This document shows, one piece after another, positions 24,479 through 31,775 of a stretch of DNA of 64,000 nt; the stretch's first letter is position 1; every line of letters starts with the position of its first letter. Source of the stretch: RH-AL1 sp965277735 (GTDB lineage Bacteria; Pseudomonadota; Alphaproteobacteria; Rhizobiales; Beijerinckiaceae); NCBI GenBank assembly GCA_965277735.1, contig CBDIDO010000003.1, positions 124,001-188,000 of the forward strand, in the 5' to 3' direction. The notes below the pieces were generated by a model. The model was not told the DNA's origin, did no database searches, and was given only the letters and a program-made list of their open reading frames with translations. A program made the translations under genes and the position numbers.

Positions 24479-25204
24479 ATGGCACGAGTGGCGGTCGTGA
24501 GCGGCGGGTCGCGCGGAATTGGCGCGGCAGTCAGCAAGGCTCTGAAGGGCGCGGGGTACCAAGTCGCTGCGACTTATGCCGGCAACGACGAAGCCGCCAA
24601 CGCCTTCCACCAGGAGACCGGCATCGCCGTCTACAAGTGGGACGTGTCAGACTACGAATCCTGCGCCGCCGGGCTGAAGAAGGTCGAGGAGGACCTCGGC
24701 CCGATCGACATCCTCGTCAACAATGCCGGCATCACCAAGGATGCGCCCTTCCACAAGATGAAGCCCGAGCAGTGGTATGCGGTGATCAACACCAACCTCA
24801 ACTCGCTCTTCAACATGACACGTCCGGTGATCGACGGCATGCGCACGCGCGGCTTCGGCCGCATCATCAACATCTCCTCGATCAACGGACAGAAGGGCCA
24901 GTTTGGCCAGACGAACTACGCGGCCTCGAAGTCGGGCGACATCGGCTTCACCAAGGCGCTGGCGCAGGAGAACGCGAGCAAAAACGTCACCGTCAACGTG
25001 ATCGCGCCTGGCTATATCGCGACCGAGATGGTCAAGGCCGTGCCGGCCGAGATCCTCAACACGAAGGTCATCCCGCAGATCCCGGTTGGTCGGCTCGGCG
25101 AGCCCGAGGAAATCGCGCGCTGCGTGCTGTTCCTCGCGTCCGACGACGCGAGCTTCATCACCGGCTCGACGATCACGGTGAACGGCGGGCAATACATGAC
25201 CTGA
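24479..25204 (+). CDS. phaB: Acetoacetyl-CoA reductase
   Basis: A 241-residue NADPH-dependent short-chain dehydrogenase that reduces acetoacetyl-CoA to (R)-3-hydroxybutyryl-CoA, the PHB monomer. Rossmann motif SGGSRGIGAAV (8-18), NNAG (81-84), catalytic S134, Y147 and K151 in SSINGQKGQFGQTNYAASKSG read in parts. The reductase-type PhaB signature SSINGQKGQFGQTNY distinguishes it from FabG. ATG 24479 follows GGAAGCGGGA. With phaA it supplies monomer to a PhaC synthase that is not in this window. Confidence 0.97.
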   Translation: MARVAVVSGGSRGIGAAVSKALKGAGYQVAATYAGNDEAANAFHQETGIAVYKWDVSDYESCAAGLKKVEEDLGPIDILVNNAGITKDAPFHKMKPEQWYAVINTNLNSLFNMTRPVIDGMRTRGFGRIINISSINGQKGQFGQTNYAASKSGDIGFTKALAQENASKNVTVNVIAPGYIATEMVKAVPAEILNTKVIPQIPVGRLGEPEEIARCVLFLASDDASFITGSTITVNGGQYMT

Positions 25205-25238
25205 GGTCGCGGCGACGGTTTCTTAAAGGAGCCGCGTC

Positions 25239-25496
25239 ATGCTTGTCCCCATCACGACCATGTCGCGTGTGGGGATCATGAGCCAGATCATTTCGTTTCC
25301 GACCCCGGCGCCCCGCGATGGTGCCGTGCGCGAAATCTGCGCCGGCGAGCTTGTCCCGTTCGGGCGCAACGACCTCGCCACCGTCATCGAGACGATCGGC
25401 CTCCTGCGCGATGCCGGCCTAACCGACATGCTCGACGAGTTCAACCGCGGCCCGGTGGTCACGCGCCGCCGCCGCGCGGCGAACGCCTCGGCCTGA
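25239..25496 (+). CDS. Small hypothetical protein
   Basis: An 85-residue soluble protein with no recognisable domain. The C-terminal half (FGRNDLATVIETIGLLRDAGLTDMLDEFNRG) is helical; the end is arginine-rich (TRRRRAANASA). ATG 25239 has TTAAAGGAG eight bases upstream. Two further in-frame Mets (positions 8 and 14) could be alternative starts. It follows phaB by 34 bp and might be co-transcribed; a helical protein of this kind could be a phasin-like or regulatory partner, but nothing in it shows that. Confidence 0.6.
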   Translation: MLVPITTMSRVGIMSQIISFPTPAPRDGAVREICAGELVPFGRNDLATVIETIGLLRDAGLTDMLDEFNRGPVVTRRRRAANASA

Positions 25497-25603
25497 AGAT
25501 TTTGTGGGTTGCGGGGCGAATGCGCGCTGGGCGTTGAGCGCTTTCCGAAAAATATAGTAAACGGCTCTCTGTCGCAGCCACGCGACGATGTCCGAGAGCC
25601 CGC

Positions 25604-26059
25604 ATGGCGACCACGCACAGCTTCTTTTCCGTCGAGCCGCCCGTCGACGATCCCGCGCGCGATCTCGTCGGCGGCGGCGACGCGTTCGCCGTGACGATCG
25701 GCTCGCGGCTCGATACCCGCTTCTGGCTTCGCATCGAGCGCGAGCTGGAGGACGACGCGATCGTCGTCACCGACTTCACGCCGGGCACACGGCCGCGTGC
25801 CGAGCTCGCGGCCGGCCTCGCCATCGCGGTGCGCGCGGTGTCGTCCGATGGCATCCGCGCGCTCGCGTTCCGCGATCTCGTGCCGGTGGGCGCGCAGGCG
25901 CCGCTTTACCCCGCCAGGATCGTGCAGGCGGCCGACCTCGTGAAGCAGCTTGCCGCAGCCGTGGCCGACAGCCTCGCGACCGTCGTCGCCTCTTTCGAGA
26001 TGAAGCCGCAACGCGGCAAGATCGACGCCCGGGTGACGTTCGCGCCGCGGGCGGTGTAG
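25604..26059 (+). CDS. Hypothetical protein
   Basis: A 151-residue soluble protein of unknown function, starting at ATG 25604 after GAGAG. It has alternating strands and helices (AFAVTIGSRLDTRFWLRIERE, IVQAADLVKQLAAAVADSLA), no signal peptide and no cysteine. A frame that runs in from the DUF4130-UdgX gene covers the same bases, but its product there is arginine-rich and clearly a shadow. No neighbour gives a strong functional hint. Confidence 0.6.
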   Translation: MATTHSFFSVEPPVDDPARDLVGGGDAFAVTIGSRLDTRFWLRIERELEDDAIVVTDFTPGTRPRAELAAGLAIAVRAVSSDGIRALAFRDLVPVGAQAPLYPARIVQAADLVKQLAAAVADSLATVVASFEMKPQRGKIDARVTFAPRAV

Positions 26060-26124
26060 CGCTCTCGCAGCGCTTGTCCCGCCGCCTGAATTCCTCTTCA
26101 CTGCCGGCCCAAGAGAGCGCCGGC

Positions 26125-27612
26125 ATGTACAGCGTCACCCTCGCCTCGCAGACCGACTTCGACGGCTGGCGCAAAGCGGCGCGCGCGGCGGTGCTCGCCG
26201 GTGTCGCGCCGGATCAACTCGTCTGGCGCGTCGTAGGAGAGAGCGGCGACCTGCTCGCGACCGCTGATCTCGCCGATCTGCCGCCCGTCGAAGCGCCGCA
26301 GTTCAACGTCTCGAAGAGCTTCGTCGCGCTCGCAAAGGAGGTCGTGCTCCACGCGGACCCTGAGCGCTTCGCGCTGCTCTTCCGGCTCCTGTGGCGGCTG
26401 CGCGCGACGCCGCACCTGCTCGACGACGCCAGCGATGCTGACGTCCATGCGGCGCGTGCGATGGAAAAGGCGATCCACCGCGACATCCACAAGATGCACG
26501 CCTTCGTGCGGTTCCGCGAGGTCGAGGCGCCGGATGGCGAGGCGGCCTACATCGCCTGGTTCGAGCCCGACCATTACATCGTCGAGGCGACGGGCGATTT
26601 CTTCGTGCGCCGCTTCACCGGCATGCGCTGGTCGATCCTCACGCCGCACCGATCGGCCTTCTGGGACCTGGAGACGCTCAGCTATGGCTCCGGCGCGGAC
26701 AAAGCCCAGGTGCCGACCGACGACCGGCTCGAAGAGTATTGGCGCACCTATTACGCGTCGATCTTCAACCCGGCGCGGCTGAAGATCGACGCGATGCAGA
26801 AGGAGATGCCCAAGAAATACTGGAAGAACCTGCCCGAGGCGCAGCTGATCGACGGCCTCATCCGCGACGCCGCGACGCGGGAGCAGGCGATGCTCGCCGC
26901 GGAACCGACCGCGCCCTCGCGCCTTGCCTCCGCGATCGCGAAACAAACGGTCGAACATCAGCGCGAGGACGGCGAGTTGCAGAGCGATCCGTCGGAAGGT
27001 CAGTTGTTTGGAGATGACCGCCCGCAGAGCCTCGACCAGGCGCGCGCGGCGGCGGCACGCTGCACGCGTTGCGATCTGCACGGACCGGCGACGCAGACCG
27101 TGTTCGGCATCGGCCCCGAGACGGCCGAGATCATCTTCGTCGGCGAGCAGCCCGGCGACAAGGAAGACCTCGCCGGCAAGCCCTTCGTCGGGCCGGCGGG
27201 GCAGGTACTCGACAAGGCTTTGCGCGAGGCCGGCATCGAGCGCGACAAGGCCTACGTGACCAATGCCGTGAAGCATTTCAAATACGAGCCGCGCGGCAAG
27301 TTCAGGCTGCACAAGACGCCGGAGACGCGCGAGATCGAGGCCTGCCGCTACTGGCTCGACCTCGAAAAGAGCTTTTTGGAGCCGAAGATCATCGTCGCGC
27401 TGGGCGCTTCGGCCGGCAAAGCGCTGCTCGGCCGCACGGTGCGCATCGGCGCCGAGCGCGGGCGCCCCATCCCGCAAGGCAACGACGCGCCGGTGTTCGT
27501 CACCGTGCACCCGTCCTACCTGCTGCGTCTGCCCGACGAGGCCGCGAAGGCGAAGGAATACGCGCGTTTCGTCGAAGATCTGACCGCCATCCGAAAGGCA
27601 GCCGGCTTGTGA
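26125..27612 (+). CDS. udgX: DUF4130-UdgX fusion: uracil-DNA crosslinking glycosylase-like protein
   Basis: A 495-residue two-domain protein. Residues about 1-250 form the DUF4130 domain (FRLLWRLRATPHLLDDASD, then MEKAIHRDIHKMHAFVRFRE, FFVRRFTGMRWSILTPHRS). Residues about 295-495 form a uracil-DNA glycosylase-superfamily domain with motif A GEQPGDKED (340-348), the R-loop KFRLHKTP (392-399) with H396, and motif B VHPSYLLR (461-468). The loop corresponds to KRRIH of mycobacterial UdgX, where the His attacks uracil deoxyribose and leaves the protein covalently linked to DNA. Cluster ligands visible are C313, C316 and C407, with H384 at the fourth position (VKHFK) where family-4 enzymes have Cys. 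Such fusions usually sit next to a radical-SAM DNA-repair protein; none is present here. Confidence 0.9.
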   Translation: MYSVTLASQTDFDGWRKAARAAVLAGVAPDQLVWRVVGESGDLLATADLADLPPVEAPQFNVSKSFVALAKEVVLHADPERFALLFRLLWRLRATPHLLDDASDADVHAARAMEKAIHRDIHKMHAFVRFREVEAPDGEAAYIAWFEPDHYIVEATGDFFVRRFTGMRWSILTPHRSAFWDLETLSYGSGADKAQVPTDDRLEEYWRTYYASIFNPARLKIDAMQKEMPKKYWKNLPEAQLIDGLIRDAATREQAMLAAEPTAPSRLASAIAKQTVEHQREDGELQSDPSEGQLFGDDRPQSLDQARAAAARCTRCDLHGPATQTVFGIGPETAEIIFVGEQPGDKEDLAGKPFVGPAGQVLDKALREAGIERDKAYVTNAVKHFKYEPRGKFRLHKTPETREIEACRYWLDLEKSFLEPKIIVALGASAGKALLGRTVRIGAERGRPIPQGNDAPVFVTVHPSYLLRLPDEAAKAKEYARFVEDLTAIRKAAGL

Positions 27613-27737
27613 CGCGATGGTTGCAAAAATACGTCGCGCTCAACTAAAGTCTTCGCCTCTCCGGCTTGTTACTCGCAAAGCTCGGCTGCTGCCGCCTATC
27701 GTCGCCTATGACGTGATTTGGGGCTGGGCAGTCGGCG

Positions 27738-28490
27738 ATGATGAAGCGTGTTTGGACGGCATTCGCTCTCGTGACGATCGGGATCTTGGGGCTGACGGCA
27801 CCAGCGATGGCGGCGGACCTGCCGGCGCGGCGCGCGCCTCCGGTCTATGTCCCGCCGCCGATCCCGGCATTCTCCTGGGCCGGATTCTACATCGGCGGCC
27901 AGGCCGGCTACGCCTTCGGCGAAGATCACGGAGTTAATCCTTTGAACGCACCGGGCGGTCGCGTTTCACATCCCGACGGATTCATCGGCGGCGGTCACGT
28001 CGGCTACAATTTTACGGGGATCCCGGGCTTCGGCGGTGCCGGTCTCGGAGCCGGCGGTCTTGTGCTCGGCATCGAGGGCGACGCTGACGGGAGCAACTAT
28101 CACGACACCTACGGGATCAACGCCGTCACGACGATGAAGAGCGACGTCCAAGGATCGGTGCGCGGCCGAGTGGGATTCGCCTACGACCGTGTCCTCTTCT
28201 ACGCGACAGGAGGCGCCGCCTTCGCGACGTTCCAGGACGATTTCCACAACCCGACTTTCGCGACGTTCACACGCACGCGCGTCGGCTACACGGTCGGCGG
28301 CGGCCTGGAGTACGCCTTTACCAACAACTGGTCGGCTCGCGCCGAATATCGTTACAGCGATTTCGGTTCGTACCTCGAGGTCCCCAACGGGTTGCCCGTC
28401 ACGCGTCACGAGACCATGCAACGGGTCCAAGGCGGCCTCAGCTACAAGTTCGATACGCCCGGCGCCGCACCCGTCGTCGCGCGATATTGA
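27738..28490 (+). CDS. Outer-membrane beta-barrel protein (Omp25/Omp31-like)
   Basis: A 250-residue porin-like protein. The signal peptide (FALVTIGILGLTAPAMAADL) is followed by the Hyphomicrobiales-typical ADLPARRAPPVYVPPPIPAF stretch, then WAGFYIGGQAGYAFG, the opening strand of the eight-stranded barrel. Late strands GGLEYAFTNNWSARAEYRYSDFG and the closing GGLSYKF with terminal aromatic YR-type ending are typical. The charged-aromatic alternation is obvious throughout. The role is structural: an abundant outer-membrane barrel similar to Omp25/Omp31 of Brucella. Transcribed alone. Confidence 0.92.
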   Translation: MMKRVWTAFALVTIGILGLTAPAMAADLPARRAPPVYVPPPIPAFSWAGFYIGGQAGYAFGEDHGVNPLNAPGGRVSHPDGFIGGGHVGYNFTGIPGFGGAGLGAGGLVLGIEGDADGSNYHDTYGINAVTTMKSDVQGSVRGRVGFAYDRVLFYATGGAAFATFQDDFHNPTFATFTRTRVGYTVGGGLEYAFTNNWSARAEYRYSDFGSYLEVPNGLPVTRHETMQRVQGGLSYKFDTPGAAPVVARY

Positions 28491-28673
28491 TGTTTCGACG
28501 CCCGCTCGCTTCGATGATCGGCAACCGTTGCCGGTCATCGGATGCCGCGTCTTGGCGATTTCCCTGAACGGATCTTTTGCCACGTTTCGCTTCGGGACGG
28601 GCTGCTTCCCGCTCGTCAAGCCTTTCGCCACCTGCGCCGGCCAACGTGCATACGAGGGTCGCGGGCTTTTCGG

Positions 28674-29324
28674 ATGCGCGGGCGACTTCAGGCTTCGGGA
28701 CTGGTGCTTCTTCTGCTGGCCGGCGGCGCGGCGCTCGCCGAACACCGCGCGTTTGAGGCGAATCGCGATATCTCCGTCGGCATGATCGACCCGGCCAAGG
28801 TCGCGCTCGAGCCGACGCCGATCCGCCCCGAATGGATCATCGAGGGCGCGCCGCGCACGCTGGCCGCCGAAATCGCCCACACCGACGACGCCACCACGCG
28901 CGTTTACGTTTGGCAGACGAGTGCGGCCCGCTTCCACTGGAACTACGAGTTCGACGAGGTCGTGCAGGTTCTAGAGGGCGAGGTCTTCGTCTCGGATCAG
29001 ACACACCCCGAGCGCCGCCTCGGGCCTGGCGACATCGCCTACTTCCCTGTCGGCGCGCAGACGGTCTGGCGTGTGCCGGACCATCTGCGCAAGATCGCCA
29101 CGATCCGGCGCGGGCCGCCGAGCCCGATCGCCGTATCCCTGCCGCCCAGCGAAGCTGTTAATAAAGCGACGCCAGCACGGAGACTTCGTGTGTGGCGGCT
29201 GCCGCGATCTGCGCGGATATCAACCCGCCTGCCATCGCCATGCCGACGAGCACCAGGAAAACCCCGTAGGCCCTCGCGAGACGCCGTCCCCCGTCGGTCA
29301 CGCGGAGCGTATGCACGCCGATGA
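28674..29324 (+). CDS. Cupin domain protein with signal peptide
   Basis: A 216-residue exported cupin. The signal peptide (LVLLLLAGGAALAEH) supports ATG 28674. The single cupin barrel reads ARFHWNYEFDEVVQVLEGEV, then RRLGPGDIAYFPVGAQTVWRV (cupin motif 2, PGDxxxxPxGxxHxW-like with Q in place of His). The closest pattern is COG3450 (predicted enzyme of the cupin superfamily). From about residue 160 the sequence becomes arginine-rich and low in structure, and it overlaps the whole 3' part of the minus-strand small membrane gene (29158-29361) in antisense; that tail could be a read-through after loss of an earlier stop. Function unknown. Confidence 0.7.
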   Translation: MRGRLQASGLVLLLLAGGAALAEHRAFEANRDISVGMIDPAKVALEPTPIRPEWIIEGAPRTLAAEIAHTDDATTRVYVWQTSAARFHWNYEFDEVVQVLEGEVFVSDQTHPERRLGPGDIAYFPVGAQTVWRVPDHLRKIATIRRGPPSPIAVSLPPSEAVNKATPARRLRVWRLPRSARISTRLPSPCRRAPGKPRRPSRDAVPRRSRGAYARR

Positions 29325-29361
29325 GCAGCGCGACGATCGGGAAAAACATATAGGCCAGCAT
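29158..29361 (-). CDS. Small membrane protein, two helices
   Basis: A 67-residue protein with hydrophobic segments MLAYMFFPIVALLIGV and YGVFLVLVGMAMAGGLISA around a short basic loop (RVTDGGRRLAR), predicting two membrane helices. ATG 29361 follows TGAGG at seven bases, so translation is plausible. It runs convergent to and overlaps the 3' end of the cupin gene by 167 bp. Composition and codon structure look more protein-like on this strand than on the cupin strand across the overlap. No family is recognised. Confidence 0.6.
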   Translation of the reverse strand: MLAYMFFPIVALLIGVHTLRVTDGGRRLARAYGVFLVLVGMAMAGGLISAQIAAAATHEVSVLASLY

Positions 29362-29562
29362 GATCTTGCCTCAGGCGGTCAGCCTTCGCAGATGCGAGCC
29401 AACCCGAAGGCGAACGAACAAGCGCATCAAACGTGCCACGTTTTTGCCGTATATCTTTAGGGGGAAGCCTAAAATGATGTCGCACCAGCGGCTTAGCTGG
29501 ACGCCTGCCGGACAATCTGCCATTCGCTGGCCGTCGAAGCCTCGCCAAACCGGGACAGCGCG

Positions 29563-30447
29563 ATGACCCAGCAAAAGATCCGCAAGGCCGTATTCCCTGT
29601 CGCCGGGCTCGGCACGCGCTTCCTGCCCGCCACCAAGGCGGTGCCGAAGGAAATGCTCACCGTCGTCGATGCGCCCGTGCTCCAGCATTGCGTCGACGAG
29701 GCTAAGGAAGCGGGTATCGAGCACTTCGTCTTCGTCACCGGGCGCGGCAAGGCGGTCATCGAGGACTATTTCGACATCGCCTATGAGCTCGAGGACACGC
29801 TGAAGGCGCGCAACAAGGTGCCGCAGCAGGAACTCCTGAAGAAGCAGCTGCCGGGCGCCGGCACCACCAGCTTCACCCGCCAGCAGGCGCCGCTCGGCCT
29901 CGGCCATGCCGTGTGGTGCGCGCGCGAGATCATCGGCGACGAGCCGTTCGCCGTCATCCTGCCCGACATGATCACGCTGCCGGGCGCAAAGGGCTCGCGC
30001 TGCCTCGCGCAATGCATCGCCGCCTATGAGGCGCACGGCGGCAACGTGATCGCGGCGGAGGAAGTGCCGGAGGAGGAGACGCACAAGTACGGCATCCTCT
30101 CGATCGGCCAGGACCGCGGCGACACGTTCGAGATCACCGGCATGGTCGAGAAGCCGCCGAAGGGCGAGGCGCCGTCGACCTCGATCATCTCCGGCCGCTA
30201 CATCCTTGGCCCGGCGATCTTCGCGATCCTCGAGACCCTCGGCAAAGGCGCCGGCGGCGAGATCCAGCTCACCGACGGCATGAAGAAGCTCTCCGAGACC
30301 CAGGCCTTCCACGGCGTGCGCTTCGACGGCAAGACGCACGATTGCGGCTCCAAGCTCGGCTTCCTCCTCGCCAACGTCGCCTTCGCGATGAGGGACGCCG
30401 AGGTCGCCGCGGACTTCAAGCGCGAGGCGCTGACGCTTTTAAGGTGA
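29563..30447 (+). CDS. galU: UTP--glucose-1-phosphate uridylyltransferase
   Basis: A 294-residue GalU that makes UDP-glucose for LPS and exopolysaccharide synthesis. The N-terminal nucleotidyltransferase signature is KAVFPVAGLGTRFLPATKA followed by VPKEMLTVVD; further landmarks are ILPDMI (Asp metal site), GMVEKP and the conserved SGRYILGPAIF. Length matches bacterial GalU. An 18-bp symmetric sequence TTTAGG-N6-CCTAAA lies at 29456-29473, about 90 bp upstream of the ATG, and might be regulatory. Confidence 0.97.
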   Translation: MTQQKIRKAVFPVAGLGTRFLPATKAVPKEMLTVVDAPVLQHCVDEAKEAGIEHFVFVTGRGKAVIEDYFDIAYELEDTLKARNKVPQQELLKKQLPGAGTTSFTRQQAPLGLGHAVWCAREIIGDEPFAVILPDMITLPGAKGSRCLAQCIAAYEAHGGNVIAAEEVPEEETHKYGILSIGQDRGDTFEITGMVEKPPKGEAPSTSIISGRYILGPAIFAILETLGKGAGGEIQLTDGMKKLSETQAFHGVRFDGKTHDCGSKLGFLLANVAFAMRDAEVAADFKREALTLLR

Positions 30448-30482
30448 GGGCGAGGGCGCCGGGCGAACACCGGGAGGTGCTC

Positions 30483-30688
30483 ATGGATCGGGTCGAAAAG
30501 GTGGCTCGCGCGATGGCTCTCGCCGACGAGGTGATCCCGATCAGCCCGTCGGCAGATGGGAATTTAAGAGGATCGTCGGGAAGACCATTTCCATCTTTAG
30601 ATACGACCGCAAGCCTGCGTGCTGGAACTACTACGTGCCGCTCGCAAAGGTTTTCATCGCTGCTTCCAAGGCCCTCGAGGACGCCTGA
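30483..30688 (+). pseudogene. Small gene with a one-base frameshift
   Basis: ATG 30483 has a strong ribosome-binding site, GGGAGG at 30472-30477, five bases upstream. The first frame encodes MDRVEKVARAMALADEVIPI and runs to about codon 26. From about 30557 the sensible reading continues in the next frame (WEFKRIVGKTISIFRYDRKP, then CWNYYVPLAKVFIAASKALE) and ends at TGA 30686-30688. The total, 206 bp, is one base short of 69 codons, as if a base had been lost near 30551-30561. The joined product would be about 68 residues with a helical start and a hydrophobic C-terminal helix. Either this is a recent inactivation, a sequencing error, or programmed frameshifting; I do not recognise the family. 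It follows galU by 35 bp. Confidence 0.55.
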
Positions 30689-30719
30689 GCCATGCGCTGG
30701 GGCTCCCGACGTCGAGGCC

Positions 30720-31253
30720 TCAGCGTCTCGGGATGGGCGCGACGAGCTGCCGGAAGGCATCGATGAATCCCAGCGCGAGCCCGTGCGGCGGGATCATCTG
30801 GAAGAGCCGGTCGCCCTGGTAGACCAACAGGACGCGCGCATCCTCGCTCCACGCGACATAGTCGGCCCAGGCGACGAAATTGTCCTGGTTCGGCGTCACG
30901 GCGCGCATGCCGCGTTCGCTGAGATCGACGCGCCATTCGTGCAGCAGGTTTGGCTGGGTCTTCATCGCCCGGCGCGCGAACAGGGGCATCGCCGCGTAGA
31001 CGATAAGAGACCAGCCGATCATCCAGTTCAGGCCGCCGGCCGCCGAGACCGCCATGACGATCGGCGTCCAACCGCCCGGCGTGGCGGTAGCAACGACGAT
31101 GGTGCAGATCAGCGTGAACCCGAGCAGAAACATCCAGGTGCGCGCCCGCTGCGCCTGCCAGCGCATGTGCTTGCGGTTCGCCGCTGTCACGTCCGCGGCC
31201 GAGACGTGGAAACGCGTGCTCGCCAAAACGGCATCTGGTGTCGCGTCGATCAT
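30720..31253 (-). CDS. YcxB-like membrane protein
   Basis: A 177-residue protein with two central membrane helices (MFLLGFTLICTIVVATATPG and GGLNWMIGWSLIVYAAMPLF) and a C-terminal soluble domain with DNFVAWADYVAWSEDARVLL followed by YQGDRLFQMIPPHGLALGF, the pattern of the YcxB-like C-terminal domain. Function unknown. Start uncertain: ATG 31253 is used; an in-frame ATG at 31295 would overlap the DUF4442 gene by 20 bp. It lies directly downstream of the DUF4442 and ligA genes in one minus-strand unit. Confidence 0.7.
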   Translation of the reverse strand: MIDATPDAVLASTRFHVSAADVTAANRKHMRWQAQRARTWMFLLGFTLICTIVVATATPGGWTPIVMAVSAAGGLNWMIGWSLIVYAAMPLFARRAMKTQPNLLHEWRVDLSERGMRAVTPNQDNFVAWADYVAWSEDARVLLVYQGDRLFQMIPPHGLALGFIDAFRQLVAPIPRR

Positions 31254-31275
31254 GGGCTCGGCAAAGCTCGCCAGA

Positions 31276-31743
31276 CTAGACACTGGGCTTTCCATCCGCA
31301 CGCCGCTGGGCCCGGACGTAGACGGTCTTCTGAACTGTCGCGACGACCTTGCCCGCGGCATCGAGGATGTCGACCGAGAACGTCGGCAGCGCCTTCGCGC
31401 CAGCGGCGGTTGCGGCGCGCACCTGATCGATCGTCGCCTCGTCGAGTCGATACGTCGCCGTGACCTTGCCACGGCCCGGCGACACGAATTGGATCGACGC
31501 CGCCTGATCCCAGATGACGTAGTCGCGTCCCAGCGCCTGTCGCAGCATGAGCGCGTAAAACGGATCGGTCATCGCAAACAAGCTGCCGCCGAAATGGGCT
31601 CCGCTCGGCGTGAAATTGAACCATCTTTGCGTCAGGGAAACTGTGACCGTGCGGAAATCGTCCGAGACCGCATCCACGGCGATTCCGGCGAACAGGAGAG
31701 GCGGCCAAAGATTGAGGCGTCTGCGGAAGACCGCCGGCGTCAT
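31276..31743 (-). CDS. DUF4442 hotdog-fold protein
   Basis: A 155-residue protein of the hotdog fold. The start MTPAVFRRRLNLWPPLLFAGI, followed by VSLTQRWFNFTPSGAHFGGSLFAMTDP, is the DUF4442 signature, related to PaaI/YiiD-type acyl-CoA thioesterases. A thioesterase role is possible but the catalytic Asp/Asn seen in PaaI is not obvious. I use ATG 31743; a GTG at 31779 would overlap the ligA stop (GTGA) and add 12 residues, so coupled initiation there is possible. It is the second gene of the ligA-DUF4442-YcxB unit. Confidence 0.78.
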   Translation of the reverse strand: MTPAVFRRRLNLWPPLLFAGIAVDAVSDDFRTVTVSLTQRWFNFTPSGAHFGGSLFAMTDPFYALMLRQALGRDYVIWDQAASIQFVSPGRGKVTATYRLDEATIDQVRAATAAGAKALPTFSVDILDAAGKVVATVQKTVYVRAQRRADGKPSV

Positions 31744-31775
31744 CGCATGGCCCATTCGTGGTGGGGAGAGGGCCT

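Noticed and set aside
29456..29473. TTTAGG-N6-CCTAAA symmetry upstream of galU
   Set aside because: Arms of six bases are expected by chance at some frequency, and no regulator is suggested; mentioned under galU only.
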